A DNA stretch of 64,000 bases from CATOSP01 sp965237775 (lineage in GTDB: Bacteria; Chloroflexota; Dehalococcoidia; Lucifugimonadales; UBA3495): NCBI GenBank assembly GCA_965237775.1, contig OZ250155.1, positions 62,001-126,000 of the forward strand, written 5' to 3'. Shown here one piece after another: positions 51,157 to 58,842 of this stretch; position 1 is the first letter of the stretch, and each line of letters opens with the position of its first letter. The position numbers and the translations under genes are program-made. The notes below the pieces were generated by a model. The model searched no databases. It was not told where the DNA came from and saw nothing but the letters and a program-made list of their open reading frames with translations.

Positions 51157-51254
51157 GGGCTATCCTCCCTATTCGTGGCCAGTCCATCCCCGCACTCCGG
51201 GGATTGCCTGGGGACTCAGCAATTTTCCTGTTCCCGCTCCTCCGCGTCCTGTTC

Positions 51255-51350
51255 TCAGCAATCGCAGTTCTGACACCCGGCGTCAAGGCAAAGAGAGCAC
51301 TCGCAACCGCACTCGGGACATTCCTCTACACGGTCATCAAGGGTCGTCAT
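51255..51350 (-). CDS. 31-residue cysteine-rich miniprotein
   Basis: From ATG 51350 with CAGGAGGAACCCC upstream: MTTLDDRVEECPECGCECS, then LCLDAGCQNCDC. Nine cysteines in the last 21 residues, arranged as CxxCxCxCxxC and CxxCxC. Probably a metal-binding miniprotein. Too short for usual gene finders, but ribosome site, start and position between two genes support it. Confidence 0.55.
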   Translation of the reverse strand: MTTLDDRVEECPECGCECSLCLDAGCQNCDC

Positions 51351-51507
51351 GGGGTTCCTCCTGATTCGGTATTGGACAGCCTACCTCCAGCCGGACCCGC
51401 AGGGTTTTTGGCCTGCGGACCGTCCTGTTGCTGGCCGGAACGGTCCGCGGACTCGACACTTGTTCGGAAAAGGGCGCCGCCGGGAAGTAGCGGCGGCACC
51501 TTGGGGA

Positions 51508-52578
51508 TTAAGCGGTGATCAACTCCCATTCTGTCCGAGGCAGCGTGATTACCTCGCCGCCAAGCTGCTCGAAGAAACTGGCCCGCTCGTAACCCGCCAC
51601 GTCCTGGGAGTACCGGGTGACGGCGTTGGAGAGACCGAACTTCGAGAGGTCGCCCCCCTCGATTAGGTGACGGAGTACCCCAGCCCGTTCTTGCTCCACC
51701 AGTCCCTTACGCTCACCCAGCTTCTCCACCGTGGCGGTGACAGAACCTTCGATCCTCTGGGTCCGGGACTCGTAGATGTCCTCGACTATCGCATCGAAGA
51801 CGTTTCCCCGGAGCGCATCAACGGCCAGGTCCCGTACCGACGCCCACAGCGCCGCATCGCTCAGTTCCTTGGTCCGGTCGCTCAGGAACCGCCACACCTC
51901 GTCGGAGCCGTCCGAGAGGACCTTGCCGACGTGGTACTTGCGGAGCGCGTGTTGCGCCCAGACCGCCATGTTGGTGCAGCTTAGGAAATGGATGGCCGGC
52001 TGAATCGCCAACGCGCCCATCCCGACCTCGGAGTTGCTGATCACGATCCCGGGAGAGATCACCACCGGCGTAGTCTGCCGGTGACCCTCTGGGGCTGGAA
52101 TCACCTCCCGAGTGCCGTCAACCACACCCTTCACGTACATCCTCGTCGGGGTGATTTCGCAGCTCTCGACGCTCGCTCCCGCGTTCGCAAGGGCCGGAAG
52201 CACCGCTTCCGCGAGATCGTGGTTGTCCATCGGCCTGAACCGCTCCGACAGGAACGCACGGGCGTCACCGTCGAGGGTCCTGACCATCCGGCGTTCCGGG
52301 TCGGTCTCGAACCAGTGATTGACGTTACGCTCCAGCAAGCCAGGGGCCTCGGTCAACATCCGGTCGTAATACTTGGCCGGGATGCCGATGCGCTCACCGA
52401 TCTGCCGGTGCGCGTGCTCGGTCACGCCATAGTCGCCGTGACCCTCGATCTCCAGCCGGGGTCCGTGGCCGTTGACCACCATCTTGAGTTTCCGGGTGTC
52501 CGCCACGAAGTCCGCTTTAGCTTCACGCTGCCGCTCGATCTCCGCAGCCAGGTCCACTAGAGTCCTTCCCTGTTTCAC
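51508..52578 (-). CDS. DUF932 family phage protein
   Basis: 356 residues from GTG 52578 (GGAGGTGCG upstream), overlapping the stop of 52575-52805, so translation is coupled. Family signature: DYGVTEHAHRQIGERIGIPA, YYDRMLTEAPGLLERNVNHW, RTLDGDARAFLSERFRPMDN, SNSEVGMGALAIQPAIHFLS, HALRKYHVGK. DUF932 proteins are common in phages and plasmids; function not established. A degraded copy of its 3' end is at 45705-45760. Confidence 0.85.
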   Translation of the reverse strand: MKQGRTLVDLAAEIERQREAKADFVADTRKLKMVVNGHGPRLEIEGHGDYGVTEHAHRQIGERIGIPAKYYDRMLTEAPGLLERNVNHWFETDPERRMVRTLDGDARAFLSERFRPMDNHDLAEAVLPALANAGASVESCEITPTRMYVKGVVDGTREVIPAPEGHRQTTPVVISPGIVISNSEVGMGALAIQPAIHFLSCTNMAVWAQHALRKYHVGKVLSDGSDEVWRFLSDRTKELSDAALWASVRDLAVDALRGNVFDAIVEDIYESRTQRIEGSVTATVEKLGERKGLVEQERAGVLRHLIEGGDLSKFGLSNAVTRYSQDVAGYERASFFEQLGGEVITLPRTEWELITA

Positions 52579-52805
52579 GTTCGCACCTCCGTGATCTGTT
52601 CGGTCTCTCCGATAGTCACCCACCGCTTCACCGTGGGGACGACGTCTTGGCGGTTGCCCGCGAACACCTCGTCCAGGAACCGCTTCAGCTCCTCAGCCGG
52701 GGCGCCGCCCTTCTTGAGGGCTCGCATGACCGTCCTGATGACGAAATACTCGTGCTCCCCGGTCACCGGAGCCGGAACAACCACTCCTGGGAATGTAGGC
52801 CCCAT
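52575..52805 (-). CDS. Conserved small phage protein
   Basis: 76 residues from ATG 52805 (CAGGGAGATG upstream): HEYFVIRTVMRALKKGGAPA, EELKRFLDEVFAGNRQDVVP, TVKRWVTI. A divergent relative of 40228-40428 (same helix, loop and final RW motif). First gene after promoter copy 18, coupled to the DUF932 gene. Confidence 0.65.
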   Translation of the reverse strand: MGPTFPGVVVPAPVTGEHEYFVIRTVMRALKKGGAPAEELKRFLDEVFAGNRQDVVPTVKRWVTIGETEQITEVRT

Positions 52806-52808
52806 CGC

Positions 52809-53387
52809 TCATCTCCCTGGCATGATTTTGTGGAACTGGTCCACGCACCCCACCCTCCTCTTGGCGGCCATGGACGTCAATCCGGTTGGCAGCGAGTTTA
52901 GAAATTGGTCTGGAGTTGGAGGACCGGACGTAGAGGCCCCTGTATCAGTGGACGGGGAAGTAGTGGGATAAACTTCCTCCAGCAGGCGCCGGAACCGGAG
53001 ATTGGCTACTGGCATGTAGTACGCCTCCGCCAACTCACGGTCATCCTCGTCACTTTCGGACCGGCCCACTACCGGGAATCCTGGTGGGACCAGGATGTAG
53101 CTGCCAATGACATCACAGAGGTATTCCAGGACGCAGTGGTCTAAACCGTCGTGCCTGGCGGGCCTTTTCGGATGGATGCACTCGATCATCCCGAAGCGGT
53201 CGAAGCGGCCCAATTGCCAACAAGCACTCGCCACTTCAACTCGGTCCTCTTCCCGCATCCCGGCGAACACCCAAGCGTCCGAGTGGACCGGGGCCAACCC
53301 GCGCCAGTAATGGCCTACTGGGTCAAGAATGTCTGCCCGCCGCGCAAGGGAAACGGTCTCGCGGCGGAACCGCAGCAGAAAGAACAT
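52809..53387 (-). CDS. Uncharacterised protein
   Basis: 192 residues from ATG 53387. A natural sequence with DILDPVGHYWRGLAPVHSDA, GMREEDRVEVASACWQLGRF, CVLEYLCDVIGSYILVPPG and LAEAYYMPVANLRFRRLLEE. The last 35 codons run through promoter copy 18. The frame is open further upstream through the hairpin 53399-53446, so the start is uncertain. Confidence 0.5.
   Translation of the reverse strand: MFFLLRFRRETVSLARRADILDPVGHYWRGLAPVHSDAWVFAGMREEDRVEVASACWQLGRFDRFGMIECIHPKRPARHDGLDHCVLEYLCDVIGSYILVPPGFPVVGRSESDEDDRELAEAYYMPVANLRFRRLLEEVYPTTSPSTDTGASTSGPPTPDQFLNSLPTGLTSMAAKRRVGCVDQFHKIMPGR
52846..52884 (-). promoter_or_regulatory. Early promoter element, copy 18
   Basis: TTGACG (875-880), 17 bp, GAGGGT (852-857), GGGG. 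CCAATTTCTAAACTC lies just upstream. 47 bp before ATG 52805; rightmost copy seen. Confidence 0.7.
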
Positions 53388-53398
53388 GCACGGCGGGT

Positions 53399-53446
53399 CC
53401 ACACACCTGAAGCACGGCTGGCCGAGGCCGTGCTTCAGGTGTGTGG
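53399..53446. repeat. 20-bp perfect inverted repeat
   Basis: 53399-53418 (CCACACACCTGAAGCACGGC) pairs exactly with 53427-53446, loop eight bases. It lies between the methyltransferase stop and the next start. No U-run. Could be a terminator, an RNA processing site or a transposable-element scar. Confidence 0.7.
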
Positions 53447-53478
53447 GAGCAGACGCTAACCGCTTCGCCGGACACGGT

Positions 53479-54909
53479 TCAGTGTTTCCTCGGCCAATTG
53501 ATGGCCATCGGGAGGGCAACGGCAGTCAACCTTCCGACGGCCTGGGTTAGATAGGACTCACTCAGGTCCACGCCTATGCTCCGGCGGCCCAGTCTTTGGG
53601 CAGCCAAGCAGGTGGTCCCTGTGCCAACAAAGGGGTCTAGGACCGTCGCCGGGACTGCGTTACCAGCCTCACACCGGCACGTGGGACGCCAGCCCGTGGT
53701 CTGAGAGACACCTTCGATCTCGTCGCCGTATGCCTCTATCTCCTGATCCGTGGCCGACCTGTCGAAGTAAGACTTCTCCGTCCGCCTCCCGGCTCTGGCT
53801 TCTCTGACCCGGACGTTCATGGTTGAAGGCGTCTTCTCAACAACCCGGGCCCACTGGCTGCCGCACTCCGGGCAAACTCCCGCCTCGCTGGTGCTGGCCT
53901 GGATACAGAGCCGGGGCAGGCCGCTGGGAAACACCGCGAAGTGTTCTCCCCGGTAGGGCTCCGGGCGGATGTCGGACCAGACCGACCGGCGGTTAGCGCC
54001 CGAAGCCGGGGCCAACCGATGAATGTCCAGCGTCTGCGGTGATTGGGTCGATTGCCGGTCCCGGTTTGCTCTGAAGACCGGACTTCCACCATTCTGAGAC
54101 ACTCGTGCGTTGGTCCCCGCCCGGAGGGGTGTTTTTACCGCTTCCCCGTCGGCGTAGTACCCCATGCCCTTGGTCAACATGTAGATGTATTCGTGGCTGG
54201 ACGTGGAGCGCCAGGACCCGCGCCTCAACACGTAGCCGCCTGTAGCTTCACACTTAGAGCAGCCGGGGCACTCCTCCCATTGGGCGCTGGGAAAGAAATC
54301 TCGCCCGTCGTGGTCCTGTTGAGGTTTATGAGGGTTGGAGCCAAGGCGGTACGCCTCCTGACCACGGCCATACCATCGCTCCGGGAAGTCGAGGTCCCGG
54401 CGGCCGTCGTTCATCTGCCCGCGGGCTCCAGCATCTTGCGCTGGCTCTCCCCTGAAGACCTTGACCCGGCAGCGTTCCCACCGGGTCCCCTGGACCGATT
54501 CCGGCATCGGCGCGGACTTAGCCCAGATGACCGTGTCCCGCCATAGCCAGCCGTCCGACTGAAGGGCCAGCACCACCTGCTCGGGAACCCCCATCCGGCC
54601 GCCTTCCCTCGTTCCCCGGCTGCCGTGTTCCCCTGAAGCCGAACAGTAGGAGTCGCCCAGATTCAGCCAACACACGCCGTCGTCCCGGAGCACTCTCCAC
54701 ACCTCGCGAAACACCTCCAGAACGGCGGAAACGTACGCGTCGACCGTGGCTTCGAGACCTATACTGCTTTCCCCCGCGCCGTCGTAGACCCGCAGGCCGA
54801 AATAAGGCGGGCTGGTGACGACGCAGTGGACGCTCCGGTCCGGCAAGGGTATCTCCCTGGCGTCGGCGAGGTAGAGACGGGTGAAGCCGTTGTCGTAATG
54901 GGGCTTCAT
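53479..54909 (-). CDS. DNA methyltransferase, N4-cytosine/N6-adenine beta class
   Basis: 476 residues from ATG 54909, overlapping the previous stop. Motif IV TSPPYFGLRVY is near residue 33 and motif I/X DPFVGTGTTCLAAQRLGRRS, IGVDLSE near the C-terminus: this circular order defines the beta class. A central insertion includes a zinc ribbon (CPECGSQW) and CSKCEATGG. The catalytic SPPY suggests N4-cytosine or N6-adenine. With MT-A70 at 58839-59381 it suggests protection of phage DNA. Confidence 0.85.
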   Translation of the reverse strand: MKPHYDNGFTRLYLADAREIPLPDRSVHCVVTSPPYFGLRVYDGAGESSIGLEATVDAYVSAVLEVFREVWRVLRDDGVCWLNLGDSYCSASGEHGSRGTREGGRMGVPEQVVLALQSDGWLWRDTVIWAKSAPMPESVQGTRWERCRVKVFRGEPAQDAGARGQMNDGRRDLDFPERWYGRGQEAYRLGSNPHKPQQDHDGRDFFPSAQWEECPGCSKCEATGGYVLRRGSWRSTSSHEYIYMLTKGMGYYADGEAVKTPLRAGTNARVSQNGGSPVFRANRDRQSTQSPQTLDIHRLAPASGANRRSVWSDIRPEPYRGEHFAVFPSGLPRLCIQASTSEAGVCPECGSQWARVVEKTPSTMNVRVREARAGRRTEKSYFDRSATDQEIEAYGDEIEGVSQTTGWRPTCRCEAGNAVPATVLDPFVGTGTTCLAAQRLGRRSIGVDLSESYLTQAVGRLTAVALPMAINWPRKH

Positions 54910-55124
54910 CGGCTGCGGCTCACTCCTGTGATGCAGGCGTGCTCCGAACAGTAGTCCCGGTTCCACCCCATGGTTTCCGAGTGCCCCTGGCAGGCGTGGC
55001 GGTCGCAGGTCCGGCCCCACCGGTCCACCGGGTAGTCGCACCGCACTGTTCCCGGCTTACCGCAGCCGGGGCGGTAGCAGAGGGGTTTCTGAGCACTGCG
55101 GCGGACGCAAACGAAGGTAGTCAT
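54906..55124 (-). CDS. Small Cys/His-rich protein
   Basis: 72 residues from ATG 55124: KPLCYRPGCGKPGTVRCDYP, CDRHACQGHS, YCSEHACITG. Several paired Cys and His indicate one or two zinc sites. It overlaps both neighbours by ATGA-type junctions, so it is part of the methyltransferase operon. Confidence 0.65.
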   Translation of the reverse strand: MTTFVCVRRSAQKPLCYRPGCGKPGTVRCDYPVDRWGRTCDRHACQGHSETMGWNRDYCSEHACITGVSRSR

Positions 55125-55429
55125 GGGGCCTCTACTTCCCCACCCGCACTTCCGTCCGGCTCAAGCGGGCCGACAGGACCATGCCGGCGATCACGCCCAA
55201 GCCAAAGGCGGCCGAAACGCCATAGGCGTAGCGCAACCAGCGGGACCGCCAACCCAATGCCGAGCTCTCTGATCTCTTCATATCCCCTATCTCCCTTCCT
55301 CCAGACCTGGAGCGCCTGATAGGCCAAGAACGCCGCCGTTACCACGTACAGCCCGTGCCGGTAATCAGGCCGGTTGATCCCAGACCCGATCCATGCCCCG
55401 ATGACCACGTGCCAGAGCCGGTTAATCAT
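55121..55429 (-). CDS. Small membrane protein
   Basis: 102 residues from ATG 55429: LWHVVIGAWIGSG, LYVVTAAFLAYQALQVW and ELGIGLAVPLVALRLWRF give two or three membrane segments, followed by a Pro/Gly tail. Coupled to neighbours by overlaps. A holin-like role is possible but unproven. Confidence 0.5.
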   Translation of the reverse strand: MINRLWHVVIGAWIGSGINRPDYRHGLYVVTAAFLAYQALQVWRKGDRGYEEIRELGIGLAVPLVALRLWRFGRLWLGRDRRHGPVGPLEPDGSAGGEVEAP

Positions 55430-55628
55430 CTCTCTTCATCTCATTCACAACGTCTCTGGCCCTAGCCAGGATGCGCCACACGGTTCGCTCGGTCAGGTCG
55501 AAGTGTCTCGCGGTTTCATTAACAGACAAGCCCCCGTCACGCATTTGCCGCAACACGTCGCCGTCCCGCTTCCGAAGCCGGAATGCCGCCAACTCGCTCG
55601 CCGTCATCTCCTCGACGCACACGGGCAA
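55422..55628 (-). CDS. Helix-turn-helix protein with a Cys-rich N-terminus
   Basis: The conserved part is MTASELAAFRLRKRDGDVLR and GGLSVNETARHFDLTERTVW, a sigma-like helix-turn-helix. The frame continues upstream of the TTG at 55628 to about 55700 with GCADAGVSSCLVCPLPVCVE, a Cys cluster that belongs to this family, but no usual start codon is visible there. An ATG at 55607 has GAGGAG before it. The true start is therefore unresolved. Confidence 0.6.
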   Translation of the reverse strand: MPVCVEEMTASELAAFRLRKRDGDVLRQMRDGGLSVNETARHFDLTERTVWRILARARDVVNEMKRDD

Positions 55629-55741
55629 GGGGCAGACCAGACATGAACTAACCCCAGCATCGGCACAACCCGTATCCCGGTTGGGAGTCGAGGACTTCCA
55701 GTTACGGACCTTTTGCCTTCTCGACTCAGCGCCTCGACCGT

Positions 55742-56374
55742 CTAGGACCTTTTCGGCTGGAGTATGACCACCCGGACATCCCAGAATCCCGACAGCGCAG
55801 CGGTCATCAGTGGGAGCACTTCAGCCCAACGAAGCTCACCTAGGCCACACCCAAGAGCGGGCACCGCTAAGCTGCGGATTCCCCGGCGCATGACCTCTTG
55901 CCGGAGGGCCTTCAGACCCAATTCGATGTTCTCCAGGCTGCTACGGTCCCGCCAATGGCGCTTTGTCGGAAAATTCACGATCCATCTGGGTGTTTCCAAC
56001 CCGGTCTCCCAAACGAACATTTCCCCAGGGCGGACTTTCCCAAGGGCGCAGGTGTCGGCGTATGCCTCGAAGTTCCAAGGGAACCTTCGGCGGAATTGGA
56101 GCGCGAGGCCCCGGCCCATAATGCCGACGCAGTTCACCGGGTTCACCAGGGCATCCGCGTCCTCCTGGAAGATGTTCCCTGCCTTGACCTCGGGCCATCG
56201 GCGCTCAATCCAGCCGTCGCCGCCGCAGTCGGGGCAGAATCCCATCCCGTCGCCGTGGATACACTCGCCGCGTCCTCGGCAAACGTCGTCCACGCACACC
56301 AGGACGATGCCCTTGCCGGAGCAGGTGGAGCAGGTCAGGATGTCGCACCAGTCATCCATCTCTTCCTCATCCAT
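55742..56374 (-). CDS. Zinc-ribbon plus DarG-like macrodomain protein
   Basis: 210 residues. The first 60 hold CSTCSGKG, CRGRGEC and CPDCGGDG, a DnaJ-like zinc ribbon. Residues 65-210 are a macrodomain of the DarG/TARG1 type: AGNIFQEDADALVNPVNCVG, GRGLALQFRRRFPWNFEAY, RPGEMFVWETG, WIVNFPTKRHWR, AVPALGCGLGELRWAEV. DarG removes ADP-ribose from DNA and is the antitoxin of DarT. No DarT is visible, so a phage counter-defence role is a reasonable inference. Confidence 0.75.
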   Translation of the reverse strand: MDEEEMDDWCDILTCSTCSGKGIVLVCVDDVCRGRGECIHGDGMGFCPDCGGDGWIERRWPEVKAGNIFQEDADALVNPVNCVGIMGRGLALQFRRRFPWNFEAYADTCALGKVRPGEMFVWETGLETPRWIVNFPTKRHWRDRSSLENIELGLKALRQEVMRRGIRSLAVPALGCGLGELRWAEVLPLMTAALSGFWDVRVVILQPKRS

Positions 56375-56459
56375 CCCTTAGTAGCGCCTCCGTTCTCAAG
56401 ATAGCGCTCGCCAGCGCCAATGCGGTTTCCGGCGCGATCTCGCGCCGCGCCTCTCCTTG

Positions 56460-56918
56460 TCACAATACGGCCGGGGTCTCCCAATTCCACAAACCCTGGT
56501 GTCCGATCGCGGGTGACGGGGGCTCCACCAGTTCCACGTCCCGTAGAAACCAAAGCCAGCGGCCCGGGTCGAAATCTCCGTGAGGGTCTATCTGGACCTG
56601 GGAACGGTCCGAGCCCAGCGATGGGGCGAGATACGCGACACCACCGCTATGCTCCGTGACGCGCCGTACCTCAACCAGCAACGCCGTACACACCACCGCT
56701 TCCACCGGAATCTCCTTCCACCACTCCGGTCCGTAAAGGTCGGCTATCGCCTGCCTGGTCCCCCAGGATGTTCCTCCGCGCACAACCCGCCTTCCAGCGT
56801 GGATAGCGATACGCTGACCGACGAGCTGGCGGGGCGGCGCCCAGGACCTCGTTTCAACGGTCTTTACCCCGTGGGCTATCAAGGACGCCCATGGTTGGTG
56901 CAAGGTCAGAGCTTTCAT
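56460..56918 (-). CDS. ASCH domain protein
   Basis: 152 residues from ATG 56918 (GGGAGACC upstream). MKALTLHQPWASLIAHGVKT, VETRSW, GQRIAIHAG and the C-terminal WLWFLRDVELVEPP follow the ASCH fold (YqfB-like), in which the LxxxPWAxLIxxGxKxxExR motif lines an RNA- or nucleotide-binding cleft. Common in phages; function likely nucleic-acid related. About 85 bp before 56374 show only a GGCGCGAGATCGCGCC palindrome. Confidence 0.75.
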   Translation of the reverse strand: MKALTLHQPWASLIAHGVKTVETRSWAPPRQLVGQRIAIHAGRRVVRGGTSWGTRQAIADLYGPEWWKEIPVEAVVCTALLVEVRRVTEHSGGVAYLAPSLGSDRSQVQIDPHGDFDPGRWLWFLRDVELVEPPSPAIGHQGLWNWETPAVL

Positions 56919-57220
56919 TCGGTCTCCCAAGCAGGTCTCTCGCCGCGTCTCATCCGCTCCAGCACCTCGCGCTGGAGCGCGTATGCCCGGACTTCCATAG
57001 GGTGACGCCTCGGCCTACCCAGGTAGAACGGCGCCAACACCAGGTACGCCATGTACCACGGGACCACGCCCCACCGGATGGCCTGCCGCCAGTGGTACAT
57101 CTCGTGACACCGCAGCGGGATATTGTCCTCCAGGCCCCGCCGATACGGGATCAGAGGCCAGATCGTCACGGCGCCGATCCCACTCGGGAGCCAACGGACC
57201 GTTATCTCGATTGGGGACAT
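56915..57220 (-). CDS. Small HExxH-containing membrane-associated protein
   Basis: 101 residues. IPLRCHEMYHWRQAIRWGVV contains HEMYH, the HExxH zinc-binding motif, followed by a membrane-type segment VPWYMAYLVLAPFYLG and a downstream MEVRAYALQRE that could supply the third ligand. Looks like a mini metallopeptidase domain. Overlaps the ASCH gene by ATGA. Confidence 0.55.
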   Translation of the reverse strand: MSPIEITVRWLPSGIGAVTIWPLIPYRRGLEDNIPLRCHEMYHWRQAIRWGVVPWYMAYLVLAPFYLGRPRRHPMEVRAYALQREVLERMRRGERPAWETE

Positions 57221-57229
57221 CTGGCCTCC

Positions 57230-57508
57230 CTAACCATCCGGGCCTCCAGCCCGTTCATCTCTCAATTCTTTCAGGGCTTCGGACCAGGCATCCAGCCCCG
57301 CCCTCTCTACTCCCACCAGACTCAGAAGCTTTACGACGTTCTGAAACCTCGCGGCTTCCGGTCCGTTCAGAGTGGAGAGCCGCTTAATCAGGGCGGGGCC
57401 AGCCTCCATCGGAAGGTCCTCGAACCGCCACCCTATATCGAGCAACTTGAACACAGTCTGTCGATCCGGGCTTGTTGACCGGCGCTCAAATCCTCGTAGG
57501 TCCTCCAA
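57230..57508 (-). CDS. Small helical protein
   Basis: 92 residues from TTG 57508: DRQTVFKLLDIGWRFEDLPM, GPALIKRLSTLNGPEAARFQ, DAWSEALKELRDER. Largely helical; not recognised. The start is uncertain since no ATG is in frame. Confidence 0.5.
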   Translation of the reverse strand: MEDLRGFERRSTSPDRQTVFKLLDIGWRFEDLPMEAGPALIKRLSTLNGPEAARFQNVVKLLSLVGVERAGLDAWSEALKELRDERAGGPDG

Positions 57509-57518
57509 GGCATACCGC

Positions 57519-57656
57519 TCACGGTTCGGCGATCCTCACTTCAGTTGCATGTCCCAGGGGCTTTGATGCTTTCAGGCTCGACAGTATCAATCGGGACTAT
57601 TGGCTTGTTGCTAAGAGTTCCTTAGAAGGCACCGGCGCTACTAAGACTTCCGCCAT
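57519..57656 (-). pseudogene. Small protein with internal TAG
   Basis: From ATG 57656, five bases after the previous stop: MAEVLVAPVPSKELLATSQ, TAG (57597-57599), then SRLILSSLKASKPLGHATEV, RIAEP and TGA. Natural composition on both sides of the TAG and tight packing between genes suggest one gene. Confidence 0.4.
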
Positions 57657-57661
57657 AACGC

Positions 57662-57874
57662 TTATTCACCGGACCGGGACCGTGGACTATCCTCGGCCCG
57701 TTCTCCGAACACCATGCTTATGATCCGGTCCGCCTGCTCCGAGACATCCCGGTATCGCCTGCGGCAGCCGACGCAAATGGACTGGGGTCTCGGCCTCGGA
57801 TGTGCCCGGTCCACCATCATCGCCACCAGGCAATCACGGTGTAACGACACCTTGCGGCCCCACCAAAATCTCAT
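57662..57874 (-). CDS. Small zinc-binding protein
   Basis: 70 residues from ATG 57874 (AGGAGTTGC upstream): MRFWWGRKVSLHRDCLVAMM, SICVGCRRRYRDVSEQADRI. H/C plus CxxC indicates a zinc site. Function unknown. Confidence 0.5.
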   Translation of the reverse strand: MRFWWGRKVSLHRDCLVAMMVDRAHPRPRPQSICVGCRRRYRDVSEQADRIISMVFGERAEDSPRSRSGE

Positions 57875-57997
57875 TAGCAACTCCTAGACCGCCCCTACAC
57901 GGGGGACTCGCTACATTCGGGTTCTAGATTGACAACCGGGCGCCCTGACCTCTCGCGGTACCAACGGCGGAACATCTGGCTTGATCCACCTTCACGG

Positions 57998-58498
57998 TCA
58001 AGCTTCAATAACTGGTTCGTACCGTACTGGGACCAGGCTTGACCGGACGTACAGCGGATGGAGGGGCTGTCCCTGCTTTGTCACCCCCAGACAGTGGACC
58101 TCCTGCCCTACGTCCCGGAAGGACTCCACTACCTATTTGGCCCGGCCCTCAGCCGACCCGTGATTGCCCCACGCGGCGATCACCAACTCAGACGAGCCCG
58201 CAGCCGACATGATGTGATCGAGGTTCTGGTCCCAGACACCCGGCGGCTCCGGCCCCTCCGCCAACATCTCCGCAGGGTCCGTGGCCCGGAACGGTGACAG
58301 GTTCGTGACGTACAGCCATCCGTATCCCCAGGACCGGGCAAACCGGATGCACCGGCGGATAGTCGGATCGTCCCGGTGTTCATCCGCCGTGCTGGGATTG
58401 AGCATCGTGAACATCGCCCGGCCCTCGCCCTGAAACCCCAGGTCGCGGCAGAGGATGTACCGGTAACGCCGGTCCGGGGAGAATTTGGCCAGCGGCAT
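57998..58498 (-). CDS. DUF1643 family protein with an in-frame TAG
   Basis: From ATG 58498: LAKFSPDRRYRYILCRDLGF, AMFTMLNPSTADEHRDDPTI, RRCIRFARSWGYGWLYVTNL, IAAWGNHGSAEGRAK, then TAG (58133-58135), then VVESFRDVGQEVHCLGVTKQ and GQPLHPLYV, ending at TGA 57998. The MLNPSTA, AWGNHG and HCLGxTxxGxPxHPLY motifs on both sides all belong to DUF1643, so the TAG lies inside the domain. Confidence 0.75.
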
Positions 58499-58593
58499 TA
58501 CTCAACACCGTCCAGGTCCACGTAGTCCGGCAGACACTCGGGGAAGCCCTCCTCCATGCCCTGGTCATACAGCCATTCGACGAACAGCGGCAT
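58498..58593 (-). CDS. 31-residue acidic miniprotein
   Basis: From ATG 58593: MPLFVEWLYDQGMEEGFPE, then CLPDYVDLDGVE. The stop overlaps the DUF1643 start (TAATG) and its start is 6 bp after the previous stop. Found only by reading short frames. Confidence 0.5.
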   Translation of the reverse strand: MPLFVEWLYDQGMEEGFPECLPDYVDLDGVE

Positions 58594-58599
58594 GACAGG

Positions 58600-58842
58600 T
58601 CAAAAGTCGGCTCGGGCTTTGGCAAGGCCGTACCGCGGAGAGCTGCCCATCAAAAACATCGCGCCAGTCCCGAGTTCGAGGTCCAGAATCCAGAAGTGGC
58701 GGTCGGTCCATTTGGAAAGCAGCCTGGAGTAGCCATAGCCCGGCAGCGCCCGCTTCCGGTCCCATTCCTCATGGTCGAACTTGCCAATAATGGCCTTTAG
58801 GTACAGTCCTTCCCTCGTAGCCTCGATGACTCTGGTCTTCAT
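58600..58842 (-). CDS. Conserved small phage protein
   Basis: 80 residues from ATG 58842: MKTRVIEATREGLYLKAIIG, WDRKRALPGYGYSRLLSK and HFWILDLELGTGAMFLMGSS. The VIEATxxGxxxGKF / WxLDLxTGxGAxF pattern is known from phage hypothetical proteins. Overlaps the methyltransferase stop. Confidence 0.6.
   Translation of the reverse strand: MKTRVIEATREGLYLKAIIGKFDHEEWDRKRALPGYGYSRLLSKWTDRHFWILDLELGTGAMFLMGSSPRYGLAKARADF

Noticed and set aside
36694..52884. Possibility that the repeated element is a CRISPR array
   Set aside because: Units are 150-3000 bp apart, lie in front of genes and have no regular spacers.
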